Positions 57,118 through 64,000 of a DNA stretch of 64,000 nt are shown here, in pieces. Numbering within the stretch: position 1 is the first letter of the stretch; each line of letters begins with the position of its first letter. Source of the DNA: UBA3069 sp050633465. Its GTDB lineage: Bacteria; Pseudomonadota; Alphaproteobacteria; Rhodobacterales; Rhodobacteraceae. The position numbers and the translations under genes are program-made. The stretch lies in NCBI GenBank assembly GCA_050633465.1, contig JBOEGO010000001.1:1-64000 (forward strand), written 5' to 3'. Below the pieces are notes generated by a model, which saw only the letters and a program-made list of their open reading frames with translations, had not been told where the DNA came from and did no database searches.

Positions 57118-57407
57118 GACAGATTTCAAACCTCTTTGTCGCCTCGCTGGCGCTATTCCTGCTGATTGCCGAACCCGCCCTCGCCCAGAGCATTGATCTC
57201 TCCCCGATCCAGAGCCTGTTACAGGGCATCGTCGATGCGCTGACCGGCCCACTTGGCGTTGTCATCGCGACGCTTGCCGTTCTGGGGGTCTTTCTCAGCT
57301 GGTTCTTCAACATCATCGATCTGCGCCAGGCGCTCTGGGTCCTCGTGGGCATCGCTGGTGTTGCCGCCGCCCCCACCATCGTTGCCGCGGTCTTTGCCGG
57401 TGGCTGA
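57114..57407 (+). CDS. virB2: VirB2/TrbC-family pilin subunit
   Basis: This 97-residue pre-pilin has a GTG start overlapping the stop of the transglycosylase gene. It has a signal peptide (cleavage near ALAQ) and then two hydrophobic helices (LGVVIATLAVLGVFLSWFF and ALWVLVGIAGVAAAPTIVAAVF) joined by a polar turn, the classical VirB2 layout. Forms the conjugative pilus. Confidence 0.9.
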   Translation: MRQISNLFVASLALFLLIAEPALAQSIDLSPIQSLLQGIVDALTGPLGVVIATLAVLGVFLSWFFNIIDLRQALWVLVGIAGVAAAPTIVAAVFAGG

Positions 57408-57678
57408 GCGCGCGCCTCTCTTTCTCGGCCTCGTGCGCCCGCCGAAGCTTCTGGGCCTGCCCATCATGTACGCGATGGTCTGGCTCTTCGGTTCGGTGCT
57501 CTTGTTCGTCTGGGTCCAGCACATCGCGGTGCTGGCTGTCGCCGCCCTGCTCTATCCGGTGCTGTGGAAGGCCGCGGATTGGGACCCGCGTTTCATCGAC
57601 GTGATGATGACCGCACTGCAGGAGACACCGCCGACGCGGAACCGCTCTGTTCATGGCGGGGACAGCTATGCGCCCTAG
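57400..57678 (+). CDS. virB3: VirB3-family inner-membrane protein
   Basis: This 92-residue protein starts with GTG at 57400 inside the end of virB2. It begins ERAPLFLGLVRPPKLLGLP, the usual VirB3 opening, followed by two membrane helices (MVWLFGSVLLFVWVQH and AVLAVAALLYPVLW) and RFIDVMM. It works with VirB4 in pilus assembly. It overlaps virB4 by 11 nt. Confidence 0.88.
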   Translation: MAERAPLFLGLVRPPKLLGLPIMYAMVWLFGSVLLFVWVQHIAVLAVAALLYPVLWKAADWDPRFIDVMMTALQETPPTRNRSVHGGDSYAP

Positions 57679-60043
57679 TACAGCCGTGGACGAAGCGCTC
57701 GATCTCCGCACGATGACGCCGGACTGGTATGCGCGCGAGACACGCCTCGCGCATATGCTTCCTTACGTCAGTCTGGTCGATGACCGCACCGTGCGAACCC
57801 GTGTGAACGAGCTTTTCCAGTGCATCCGGCTCGAGGGGATCAACAGCTACACGACCGACGATGCCTATCTCGACAAGGTGACGGCGCTTTTTGCCCGGAT
57901 CGTCGCGCAGCTCGGGCCGGAATTCAGCTATTACGTCCACAAGGTTTCCAAGGCCATCAAACCTGATCTCGACCCGATCCGTGAGGACAGCTTCGCAGGC
58001 GAGGTCGACCGGCGCTGGCGCGCGAAACTCGAGACCAGCGGGCTCCGCGACAAAACACTGACGCTCACCGTCATTCACCGCCCACCCCCGAAAAGCCTCC
58101 TGCCGTTCCTCAGCCGCAGCGCGCCGGACCGGCTGAGAGAGGAAACCCGCAAACGCCAGCAGCGCCTGGGCGAGGCCGTGAACGTCTTCCTCTCGGGGCT
58201 TACCGAGCTCAAGCCGCGCCTGCTGTCAGCCGGATCGGGAGAGTTGGTGGGCTTTTTGGGCGCGCTCAACACGGGCACCGAGCTGCCGCTCTACCCGGCC
58301 AACACCTACGGCTTTCTGTCCTTCAACGTCGCCAATACCCGCGTGACGTTCCACGGCGATCATTTCAAGCTTTCCGAGGGCGTCGTGGGCCATCGCTACG
58401 GCAAGAGTTTCACCATCGGAGAATACTCGGAAGGCACCTCCTGCACCATGTTCGACATGCTGAACCTGCCGGTTGACATGATCGTGACGCACTCCTTCAC
58501 GCCGATCAATTCGAACCTCATGGCGGGCCGCATCAAGCGGCAAAAGCGCCAGATGCAGGCCAGCCAGGACGCAGCCCTCTCGCTCCTGGAAGCCCTCGAC
58601 ATCGCCGCCGATGATCTCGAGGCCAAGCGCCAAAGCTTCGGCGAGCATCATATGGTCGTGACGCTCTTTTGCGAAACGCTGGATGAGCTGCAGACGCTCA
58701 GCGCCGAAATCGTGAACGCCGCCGCGACCGAAGGCGTGAAGATGATCGGTGAGCGGGTCGCCGCAAAGGCCCATTACTTCAGCCAGCATCCCGGCAACCA
58801 GCCCAAGCGCGTGCGTGCCAGCGCCGTCACCAATCGCAACTTCGCGGATTTTGCGGCCTTTCACCGGACACAGCTCGGCAAACCCGCCGCGAAAACCCCC
58901 TGGGGCCGGGTCGTCACATATTTGCCCACGCCGGAGCAGAGCGCCTACCGGTTTTCCTATCACGAGCAGGGATCGCCCGACAAAGAACCCACCAGCGGGC
59001 ACACCCTGATCATGGGGCGGCCCGGGTCGGGCAAATCGGTGCTCTCGGCCTTCCTGATGACCCAGGCCCGTCGCGCGGGCGCCCGGATCTTCGTTTTCGA
59101 CTACCGCCTCGGGATGGAGATGGCGGTCCGCGCGAATGGCGGGCGCTACGCCTCCCTGAACGCCGGGCAACCCACGGGCCTAAACCCACTCTGGACCGAG
59201 ACCGATGCGCGCGGCACCGCCTGGCTCTCGGACTGGCTTGCCACGCTTCTTTACCGCGCTGACAAGCCGCTCACACCGGCACAGACCAATCGCATCCAGG
59301 AAGTGGTGCGCCAGAACGCCCAGGCTTCCAATCCGGCCCTGCGGAACTGGCGGGATTTCGCATCGCTTTTTGTGTCCACCGATGATGGCGGCGATCTGCA
59401 CCAGCGCCTGCTCGAGTGGACCGAAGACGGCCGCTATGGCTGGATCTTCGGGCAGAGCCTTGAGGACACTTTTTCGCTCAAAGGCGATGTCGTGGGCTTC
59501 GATCTGACCGGCATTCTCGACAGCGAGGCCGACAAGGAGCGGATGGCGGTCCTGTCCTATCTTTTCCGCCGGGTCGAGCGCGAGATCGAGGATCGCCGCC
59601 CCACCATCATCGTGATCGACGAGGCCTGGAAGGCGCTCGACAACGCGTATTTCGCCGAGCGGCTCTCGAACTGGCTGGTGACCGCGCGCAAGCAGAACAC
59701 GGTCGCCGTGATGATGACGCAATACGCCAGCCAGCTTGAGCGCACCCGGACCGGCAAGACCATCGTCGAGGCCGTGCCGACGCAGATCCTGCTGCCCAAT
59801 ATCCGCGCGCAGCCTGCGGATTACGCCATGCTGAACCTCACGGAGAAGGAGCTCGACGTCCTTCTCAACACGGGCAGCAACAGCCGTTTGGCGCTGATCC
59901 GCGACGATCAGGGCTCGATCGTCGTCGATGCCGATCTGAGCGCGCTTGGACCCAATCTCACCATCCTTGGCGGCATGGAAAAGGGCGAAGCGCTTGTCGG
60001 CGCCGATTACCGCGACCGCCCGGACTTCTGGAGGCTTTCATGA
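57668..60043 (+). CDS. virB4: VirB4-family T4SS ATPase
   Basis: This 791-residue motor ATPase starts at MRPSTAVDEAL behind GGGGA. It has the CagE/TrbE/VirB N-terminal domain, Walker A MGRPGSGKSVL near 448, Walker B IIVIDEAWKALDN near 648, and the later motif MMTQYASQLERT. It powers pilus formation and substrate transfer. A single intact frame. Confidence 0.94.
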   Translation: MRPSTAVDEALDLRTMTPDWYARETRLAHMLPYVSLVDDRTVRTRVNELFQCIRLEGINSYTTDDAYLDKVTALFARIVAQLGPEFSYYVHKVSKAIKPDLDPIREDSFAGEVDRRWRAKLETSGLRDKTLTLTVIHRPPPKSLLPFLSRSAPDRLREETRKRQQRLGEAVNVFLSGLTELKPRLLSAGSGELVGFLGALNTGTELPLYPANTYGFLSFNVANTRVTFHGDHFKLSEGVVGHRYGKSFTIGEYSEGTSCTMFDMLNLPVDMIVTHSFTPINSNLMAGRIKRQKRQMQASQDAALSLLEALDIAADDLEAKRQSFGEHHMVVTLFCETLDELQTLSAEIVNAAATEGVKMIGERVAAKAHYFSQHPGNQPKRVRASAVTNRNFADFAAFHRTQLGKPAAKTPWGRVVTYLPTPEQSAYRFSYHEQGSPDKEPTSGHTLIMGRPGSGKSVLSAFLMTQARRAGARIFVFDYRLGMEMAVRANGGRYASLNAGQPTGLNPLWTETDARGTAWLSDWLATLLYRADKPLTPAQTNRIQEVVRQNAQASNPALRNWRDFASLFVSTDDGGDLHQRLLEWTEDGRYGWIFGQSLEDTFSLKGDVVGFDLTGILDSEADKERMAVLSYLFRRVEREIEDRRPTIIVIDEAWKALDNAYFAERLSNWLVTARKQNTVAVMMTQYASQLERTRTGKTIVEAVPTQILLPNIRAQPADYAMLNLTEKELDVLLNTGSNSRLALIRDDQGSIVVDADLSALGPNLTILGGMEKGEALVGADYRDRPDFWRLS

Positions 60044-60207
60044 TCCGTATCCTGTTTCTTCTCACCGCGCTCGGCGCTTTAGCCTCCTGCGCCCAGTACC
60101 AGGAACCGCAGGCCAATTGCTTCACCTTCCTGGCATCGACAGCCCCTGTCGCGCCTGATTGCACCTTCACGCCTCTAGATGCGCCGGATCGCGACATTGA
60201 AGTCTAG
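60040..60207 (+). CDS. Small lipoprotein of the T4SS cluster (possibly VirB7-like)
   Basis: This 55-residue lipoprotein from MIRILFLLTALGALASC has its lipobox (LASC) at residues 14-17. The mature peptide has Cys residues (NCFTFLAS, PDCTFTPLD). It overlaps the stop of virB4 (ATGA) and the start of the next gene. Size and lipid anchor match VirB7, but VirB7 usually lies next to virB8, so the role is open. Confidence 0.75.
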   Translation: MIRILFLLTALGALASCAQYQEPQANCFTFLASTAPVAPDCTFTPLDAPDRDIEV

Positions 60208-61351
60208 CCTGCCTCATATCCTGGCCCTTTGCCTGCTGCCTGGCGCCGCCTTATCCCAAGGTGTGCCGACCAATGACAGTGGGCTGACCGCGCGTGATAT
60301 CGTCGAAACAGGCGATCGCGAGGCCGACTTGGCCCTGCAGGCCGACAAGCTCGCCGTACGCGAGCTCATTGCCGAGATTGAACGGGAGCAGCTGGAAACC
60401 CTGCAACGCATCCTCGATGCCCAGACCAGCTTCGGCGGTCAGGGCTTGCCGGCTATGGTTTCGGGGCTGGAAAGCGGCATCGGCGATCCCGACCGCGCCG
60501 TAGAAGCCGTCTATGGCAATGCCGACATCGACCCCAATCCCGGCGGTGCGCAGATGTTCGGGGACGCGTCTGAGACCATCGAGCAGCTCATCATCCGCGT
60601 GGCTCAGGAGACCAGCGGCTTTGCGGGTGTTGGCCGCGCAGGGCTCTCGCCCGTCCAGTGGCGCGCGTTGCTGCAAGCCCTCATCTGGCAGGAAAGCCGG
60701 TTTACGATTGGGGCACGGTCTCCCGTTGGCGCTTATGGCCTCACCCAGATCATGCCTGGCACCGCCAGCGATCTCGGCATCAACCCGGAATACTATGACA
60801 GCCCCTATCTGCAGGTGCATGGCGGCGCGCGCTATCTCGCGACCCAGCTCAACACATTCGATGGCAATATCATCAATGCGCTCGCGGCCTATAACGCCGG
60901 ACCCGGCCGGGTTTTCGAGTATGGCGGGGTACCCCCCTTCCGAGAGACCCAGCATTACGTCCAGGTCATCCCGGAGCGCTACAATCTCTATCTAAGCCGT
61001 ATCGGCGGGATCGATGCGCTTGGCACGATCGATCCGGCGCTTCTGGCCAATGCCAACCTCTCGCTCACGGGTCATGGGGCAGCCTTCTATGGCAACAACT
61101 CACCCGCCGCGATAAGGCAAGCCGCCCTGCGTATTGCGGATATCGTCGAACGGATTTCCGAAACCGAGGACGTGCAGGAGAGCGTCGCGCTCAACACCTA
61201 TGCCCGCGCCGAACTCGTGCGCCTCGTCGCTGCACGCATCCGGCTTCAGGCCGCCCGCACCAGCGTGCTCTCCGCCGAAGAGCTGGCCCAGGCCAGCGCC
61301 CGCATGGCCGAAGGCGCGTTCATGGATTTTACGATCAGGGAGATTGAATGA
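60179..61351 (+). CDS. VirB5-like protein with an inserted lytic transglycosylase domain
   Basis: This 390-residue exported protein has a signal peptide (cleavage near ALSQ). Residues 40-85 are coiled-coil-like (RELIAEIEREQLETLQRIL). Residues about 160-275 are an SLT domain (catalytic Glu172 in WQESRF, GLTQIMPGTASDLG, AAYNAGPG, FRETQHYV). Residues 330-390 match the C-terminus of the next VirB5-like protein: ESVALNT...AEL and FMDFT occur in both with exactly 47 residues between their starts. It therefore combines minor pilin and wall-opening functions in one chain. Confidence 0.82.
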   Translation: MRRIATLKSSLPHILALCLLPGAALSQGVPTNDSGLTARDIVETGDREADLALQADKLAVRELIAEIEREQLETLQRILDAQTSFGGQGLPAMVSGLESGIGDPDRAVEAVYGNADIDPNPGGAQMFGDASETIEQLIIRVAQETSGFAGVGRAGLSPVQWRALLQALIWQESRFTIGARSPVGAYGLTQIMPGTASDLGINPEYYDSPYLQVHGGARYLATQLNTFDGNIINALAAYNAGPGRVFEYGGVPPFRETQHYVQVIPERYNLYLSRIGGIDALGTIDPALLANANLSLTGHGAAFYGNNSPAAIRQAALRIADIVERISETEDVQESVALNTYARAELVRLVAARIRLQAARTSVLSAEELAQASARMAEGAFMDFTIREIE

Positions 61352-62160
61352 TGGGACATCTGCTCTTGAGGACGGCCTTGGCCACGACACTGGGGATCGG
61401 TCTGCATCTTGGCGCCCTATCCCCTGCCCTCGCGCAAGGCGTGCCCGTCGTCGACACCCAGAACATCGCGCAAAACATCCAGCAGCTGCGGCAGATGATC
61501 GAGGACGAGATTCTGCAAAACGAGCAGCTGACGCAGCTCCGCGAACAGCTCGGCCTTCTCACGGACCAACTCGCGGAGCTGCAACGAACCTACGAGGCCC
61601 TCACCCGCCTTGCCGAACTGCCGGAGATCATCCGGACGGAAATGGAAGACGAGTTGAATGGTCTGCTCGACCAGGAGTTCGGCGACATCCTCGCCACGAT
61701 TGAGGCGATCAAGACGGGGGATTTCTCCGGCCTCTCGGGCTCCGGCGCAGGCGAAATCGAAACCCAGATGGATCGGGTGCTGGCCGATCTCGGATTTGAC
61801 GATGACACCCTCTCGGAAATGGCCACGAGCGGCAATCCCGGGGCCAACCGCGTGGCAACCCAAGCCACCACCGGTGCCCTTGTCTCGGCGGCGGCCCAGA
61901 ACAGTTATGAGGATGCCGGCCAATCGCTCGAGCGGGTGGACCGCCTTGTCGGGCTCATCGACGACATGGATGAGCTGAAGGAAAGCGTCGATCTCAACAC
62001 CCGCGTCACGGCGGAACTGGCCATCGCGCTGGTCGCCATGTGGCAGCTCGAAGCGGTGCAGACCGTGGGCGACGGCACCGGCGGTGTGATCGATGCCGCC
62101 ACCATCGCCGAAGAGCAGCGCTTCATGGACTTCACGCTGCCGGATCTGCGCGCAGACTGA
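61348..62160 (+). CDS. VirB5/TrbJ-like minor pilus protein
   Basis: This 270-residue exported protein has a signal peptide (cleavage near ALAQG). A long coiled-coil region follows at about 35-90 (IQQLRQMIEDEILQNEQLTQ, LTDQLAELQRTYEAL), then a C-terminal helical region with ESVDLNTRVTAEL and FMDFTLPDL. This is the layout of T4SS VirB5/TrbJ-type proteins that sit at the pilus tip or base. It overlaps the chimeric gene and shares its C-terminal module. Confidence 0.8.
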   Translation: MMGHLLLRTALATTLGIGLHLGALSPALAQGVPVVDTQNIAQNIQQLRQMIEDEILQNEQLTQLREQLGLLTDQLAELQRTYEALTRLAELPEIIRTEMEDELNGLLDQEFGDILATIEAIKTGDFSGLSGSGAGEIETQMDRVLADLGFDDDTLSEMATSGNPGANRVATQATTGALVSAAAQNSYEDAGQSLERVDRLVGLIDDMDELKESVDLNTRVTAELAIALVAMWQLEAVQTVGDGTGGVIDAATIAEEQRFMDFTLPDLRAD

Positions 62161-62175
62161 CTTGGGGTGTAACGC

Positions 62176-62825
62176 GTGGCGAGTGAACAGGAAATCATCG
62201 AAGAAGAACTGGTCTATGGTGCCTTACGCCGTGAACGCCTCTGGCAGCGCCTTGGGCTCATCGGGCTCATCTTCGGCATTCTCGGATGCCTGAGCGCGGC
62301 GGCTGTCGCGATCCTCGATGTCGATCCGCCGCCTGTGGTCGTGCCCTATGATCCCGCCACCGGCTTTGCCCTGCCCGAGGCTTCGGTGGGCGCGACGTCT
62401 GTCACAGCCAACCAGGCGATCATCGAGGCGGAGGTCTTCCGCTACGTGACCGACCGCGAGGTCTATAACCAGCTCGACAACGATCTGCGCATCCGCAGCG
62501 TCCTGCGCCGCTCGGACGGAGCTGCCGAGAGCGGGCTGCGCCAGATCTGGAACAGCGCCAACGAGAATTACCCGCCGACCGTCTATGGCCCCAATGCTCG
62601 GCTCGACGTGGAAATCCTCAGCATCAACCGGATCGGAACCAACCGCGCCACGGTCCGCCTGCGCAAGCGCCTGACGTCCATTAACGGCACCCAGACCGGC
62701 CTCTTCACTGCGACGCTTCTGTTCGAGTTCCGCCCGGAGACCCGCCGCTCCATCGATGAGGTCTGGACCAATCCATTCGGCTTCACCGTCCTCGAATATT
62801 CCATCCGCTCCGACAGATTGGAGAA
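62176..62825 (+). CDS. virB8: VirB8-family T4SS assembly protein, C-terminal end lost in gap
   Basis: This inner-membrane bitopic protein starts with GTG at 62176. It has a cytoplasmic head (EQEIIEEELVYGALRRE), a membrane helix at 25-46 and a periplasmic NTF2-like domain (AIIEAEVFRYVTDREVYNQ, LDVEILSINRIG, NPFGFTVLEYSI). The frame reaches two undetermined bases at 62826-62827 without a stop; a few C-terminal residues are missing. It bridges the inner-membrane complex and the VirB9/B10 channel. Confidence 0.88.
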
Positions 62826-62827
62826 NN
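62826..62827. other. Assembly gap (NN)
   Basis: Two undetermined bases join the end of virB8 to the middle of virB9. The sequence on the two sides is not continuous biologically, since the virB8 stop and the virB9 start and signal peptide are both absent. The true gap is larger than two bases. Confidence 0.9.
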
Positions 62828-63379
62828 TCGCTCACCCATGTGACCACCATCGAGTTCGGCGAGGGCGAAAGCATCCGCTCGATCATCGCGGGCGACACCG
62901 AGGGCTTCGAGATCGACGGCGTCCCGGGCGGTCAGGCCTTCGCGATCAAGCCTGTGGCGCGCGGGGTGCATACCAATGTGACAGTCTATACGAACCGCCG
63001 GAGCTACTACTTCAACGTCCAGGAGGTCCGCAGCCCAACCTTCTACGTGGTGCAGTTCCGCTATCCGGAGGACGATGCGCGCCCGACCCGGGCCATCGCC
63101 GCCCAAGCGCCGAACTACAATTACGGCGCCAGCGCGCGGACCGAGTTCACGCCAACGCGCATCTGGGACGACGGGACGTTCACGTATTTCGACTTTCCGA
63201 GAAACGCACCTGTGCCGGCGATCTTCCGTTACGCCAATGGGCGTGAACGGACGGTCAACACCCAAGCCACCGAAGAAGGCGTAATCCGGGTCTCGGGTGT
63301 GAACCGGCAATGGGTTCTGCGGATCGATGACGAGGTGGTCTGCATTGAAGCAACAGCGCCTGCGGGGGTGGGCTCATGA
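62828..63379 (+). CDS. virB9: VirB9-family T4SS protein, N-terminus lost in gap
   Basis: This channel component is continuous from the gap to the stop at 63379, 183 residues. It begins inside the first domain (SLTHVTTIEFGEGESIRSI, IKPVARGVHTNVTVYTNRRS). The C-terminal VirB7/VirB10-binding domain is present (YNYGASARTEFTPTRIWDD, TYFDFPRNAPVPAIF, VNRQWVLRIDDEVVCIE). The signal peptide and roughly 30-50 residues are missing. The stop overlaps virB10 as ATGA. Confidence 0.88.
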   Translation, partial: SLTHVTTIEFGEGESIRSIIAGDTEGFEIDGVPGGQAFAIKPVARGVHTNVTVYTNRRSYYFNVQEVRSPTFYVVQFRYPEDDARPTRAIAAQAPNYNYGASARTEFTPTRIWDDGTFTYFDFPRNAPVPAIFRYANGRERTVNTQATEEGVIRVSGVNRQWVLRIDDEVVCIEATAPAGVGS

Positions 63380-64000
63380 GCGACACCGGAAACGCAGACC
63401 TCGAGAAACGCCTCGCCGCTCTCGAACAAGGCAAGGGCGCAAGTTCGCCCCCTGCCCCACGGCGCTCACCGCTGCTCGCTTTGGTTGTCGTCCTCGTGAT
63501 CGGCGCGGGCGGTGCATTGCTCTATCTCATGTCTCAGCCCGAGGAAGAACAAGCCCTGCCCACGGCCACGCCGGACGTGTTCCAGAACGAAGGCGACGGC
63601 TTTGGCGCCATCGAAACCCTGCCGCCGCCTGAGCCCGAAGTGGTTTTGGTCGCACCCGAGCCGGTGGAACCCAACGCCGAGCTTCTCGCACAACTCGCAG
63701 CCCTTCAGGCCCAGATCGAAGAATTGCGCAACGCGCCCGAACCCGTCGTCGAGGAAGACACGGCTGCCGCCGAAGCCATCGATGCGCTGACTGCGCAAAT
63801 CGCGGCGCTGCAAGCGGCCTCAGAATCCGCGCAACAGCAGTTTCGCGATGAACTCACGGCGCGCGATCGCGAGCTGGAACAACTCCGCATGGACCTCGAA
63901 CTTGCACAGCTCGAGGCCAACCGCCCCCTCCCCGCACCAATTGGTCCCTCGGAGGACGAGTTGCGCGCGCGGGAAGAAGAACGGCTGCGCCGCGAGGAAG
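63376..64000 (+). CDS. virB10: VirB10-family T4SS protein, 3' part outside window
   Basis: The start at 63376 overlaps virB9. There is a cytoplasmic N-terminus of about 34 residues, one membrane helix (PLLALVVVLVIGAGGALLYLM), then a Pro/Glu-rich periplasmic region and a long coiled coil (ALQAQIEELRNAPEP, ALTAQIAALQAASESAQQQF, DRELEQLRMDLELAQLEANR). The conserved TrbI beta-barrel domain lies beyond the window edge. VirB10 spans both membranes and gates the channel. Confidence 0.88.
   Translation, partial: MSDTGNADLEKRLAALEQGKGASSPPAPRRSPLLALVVVLVIGAGGALLYLMSQPEEEQALPTATPDVFQNEGDGFGAIETLPPPEPEVVLVAPEPVEPNAELLAQLAALQAQIEELRNAPEPVVEEDTAAAEAIDALTAQIAALQAASESAQQQFRDELTARDRELEQLRMDLELAQLEANRPLPAPIGPSEDELRAREEERLRREE

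Noticed and set aside
62756..63246. A single protein running across the NN gap from virB8
   Set aside because: Frames on the two sides belong to different T4SS proteins; the continuation in the virB8 phase beyond the gap is a shadow of virB9.
1..64000. CRISPR arrays, tRNA or rRNA genes
   Set aside because: No regularly spaced repeats and no recognisable tRNA or rRNA segments were seen while reading the window.

Overview
This window looks like part of a plasmid (or plasmid-derived replicon) of an alphaproteobacterium, most likely of the Rhodobacterales. The basis is a repABC-type replication operon, the high-GC coding style, and a VirB-type conjugation cluster of the kind found on plasmids of that order. 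No rRNA or tRNA gene was recognised.

Layout. (1) 1-4.2 kb: replication and partition on the minus strand. It holds repC (cut by the window edge), a counter-transcribed RNA with promoter and terminator, repB, repA, a parS-type palindrome and a serine resolvase. (2) 4.4-8.8 kb: a DUF1612/HTH-type gene, two L,D-transpeptidases and a DsbA-like protein. After these lie remnants: a beheaded copA with an intact CueR-type promoter and a second, truncated copy of the DUF1612/HTH gene. (3) 8.8-11.8 kb: a two-domain multicopper oxidase plus ZIP transporter operon, divergent from an MntR/DtxR-type regulator across a palindrome. (4) 11.9-17 kb: an IS5 remnant, a third L,D-transpeptidase, a small lipoprotein, a Zn/Cd/Pb P-type ATPase, a zinc-ribbon protein and a fourth L,D-transpeptidase. 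(5) 17.3-27.9 kb: a tight 13-gene minus-strand operon with two SCO proteins, DsbB, a DsbA-like protein, PCu(A)C, an M23 peptidase, DUF411, ZIP, LspA, Lnt, a small membrane protein, a penicillin-acylase-like protein and CtaG. It is divergent from a MerR regulator and two CDF exporters flanking a transglutaminase-like protein. (6) 31-50.4 kb: a copper island with three-domain and other multicopper oxidases, DUF411, cytochrome c, thiol-redox proteins, SCO, CcdA, a glutaredoxin-MauE fusion, DUF305, CueR, CopA, CopZ, a TolC-like protein, a cupredoxin-CusF fusion and a second YHS-type CopA. (7) 50.4-51.8 kb: a frameshifted IS110-family element. (8) 51.9-64 kb: conjugation-associated genes and a T4SS cluster (transglycosylase, VirB2, B3, B4, lipoprotein, VirB5-transglycosylase chimera, VirB5/TrbJ-like, B8, B9, B10). 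A two-N assembly gap has removed the virB8/virB9 junction.

How it fits together. Eleven MerR-type promoters, each with a 19-bp spacer, are scattered over 45 kb in two operator classes. One class is copper type (TTGACC start), matching the CueR at 39959-40378, which has Ser76. The other is divalent-metal type (TTGAA start, CTCTAG half-sites), matching the MerR at 28037-28465, which has Cys78. Unusually, the divalent-metal class appears to control not only exporters but also L,D-transpeptidases, a transglutaminase-like protein and the 13-gene envelope and cytochrome-oxidase maintenance operon. The island therefore appears to combine metal export and oxidation with repair of the cell wall, lipoproteins, periplasmic thiols and the CuA centre.
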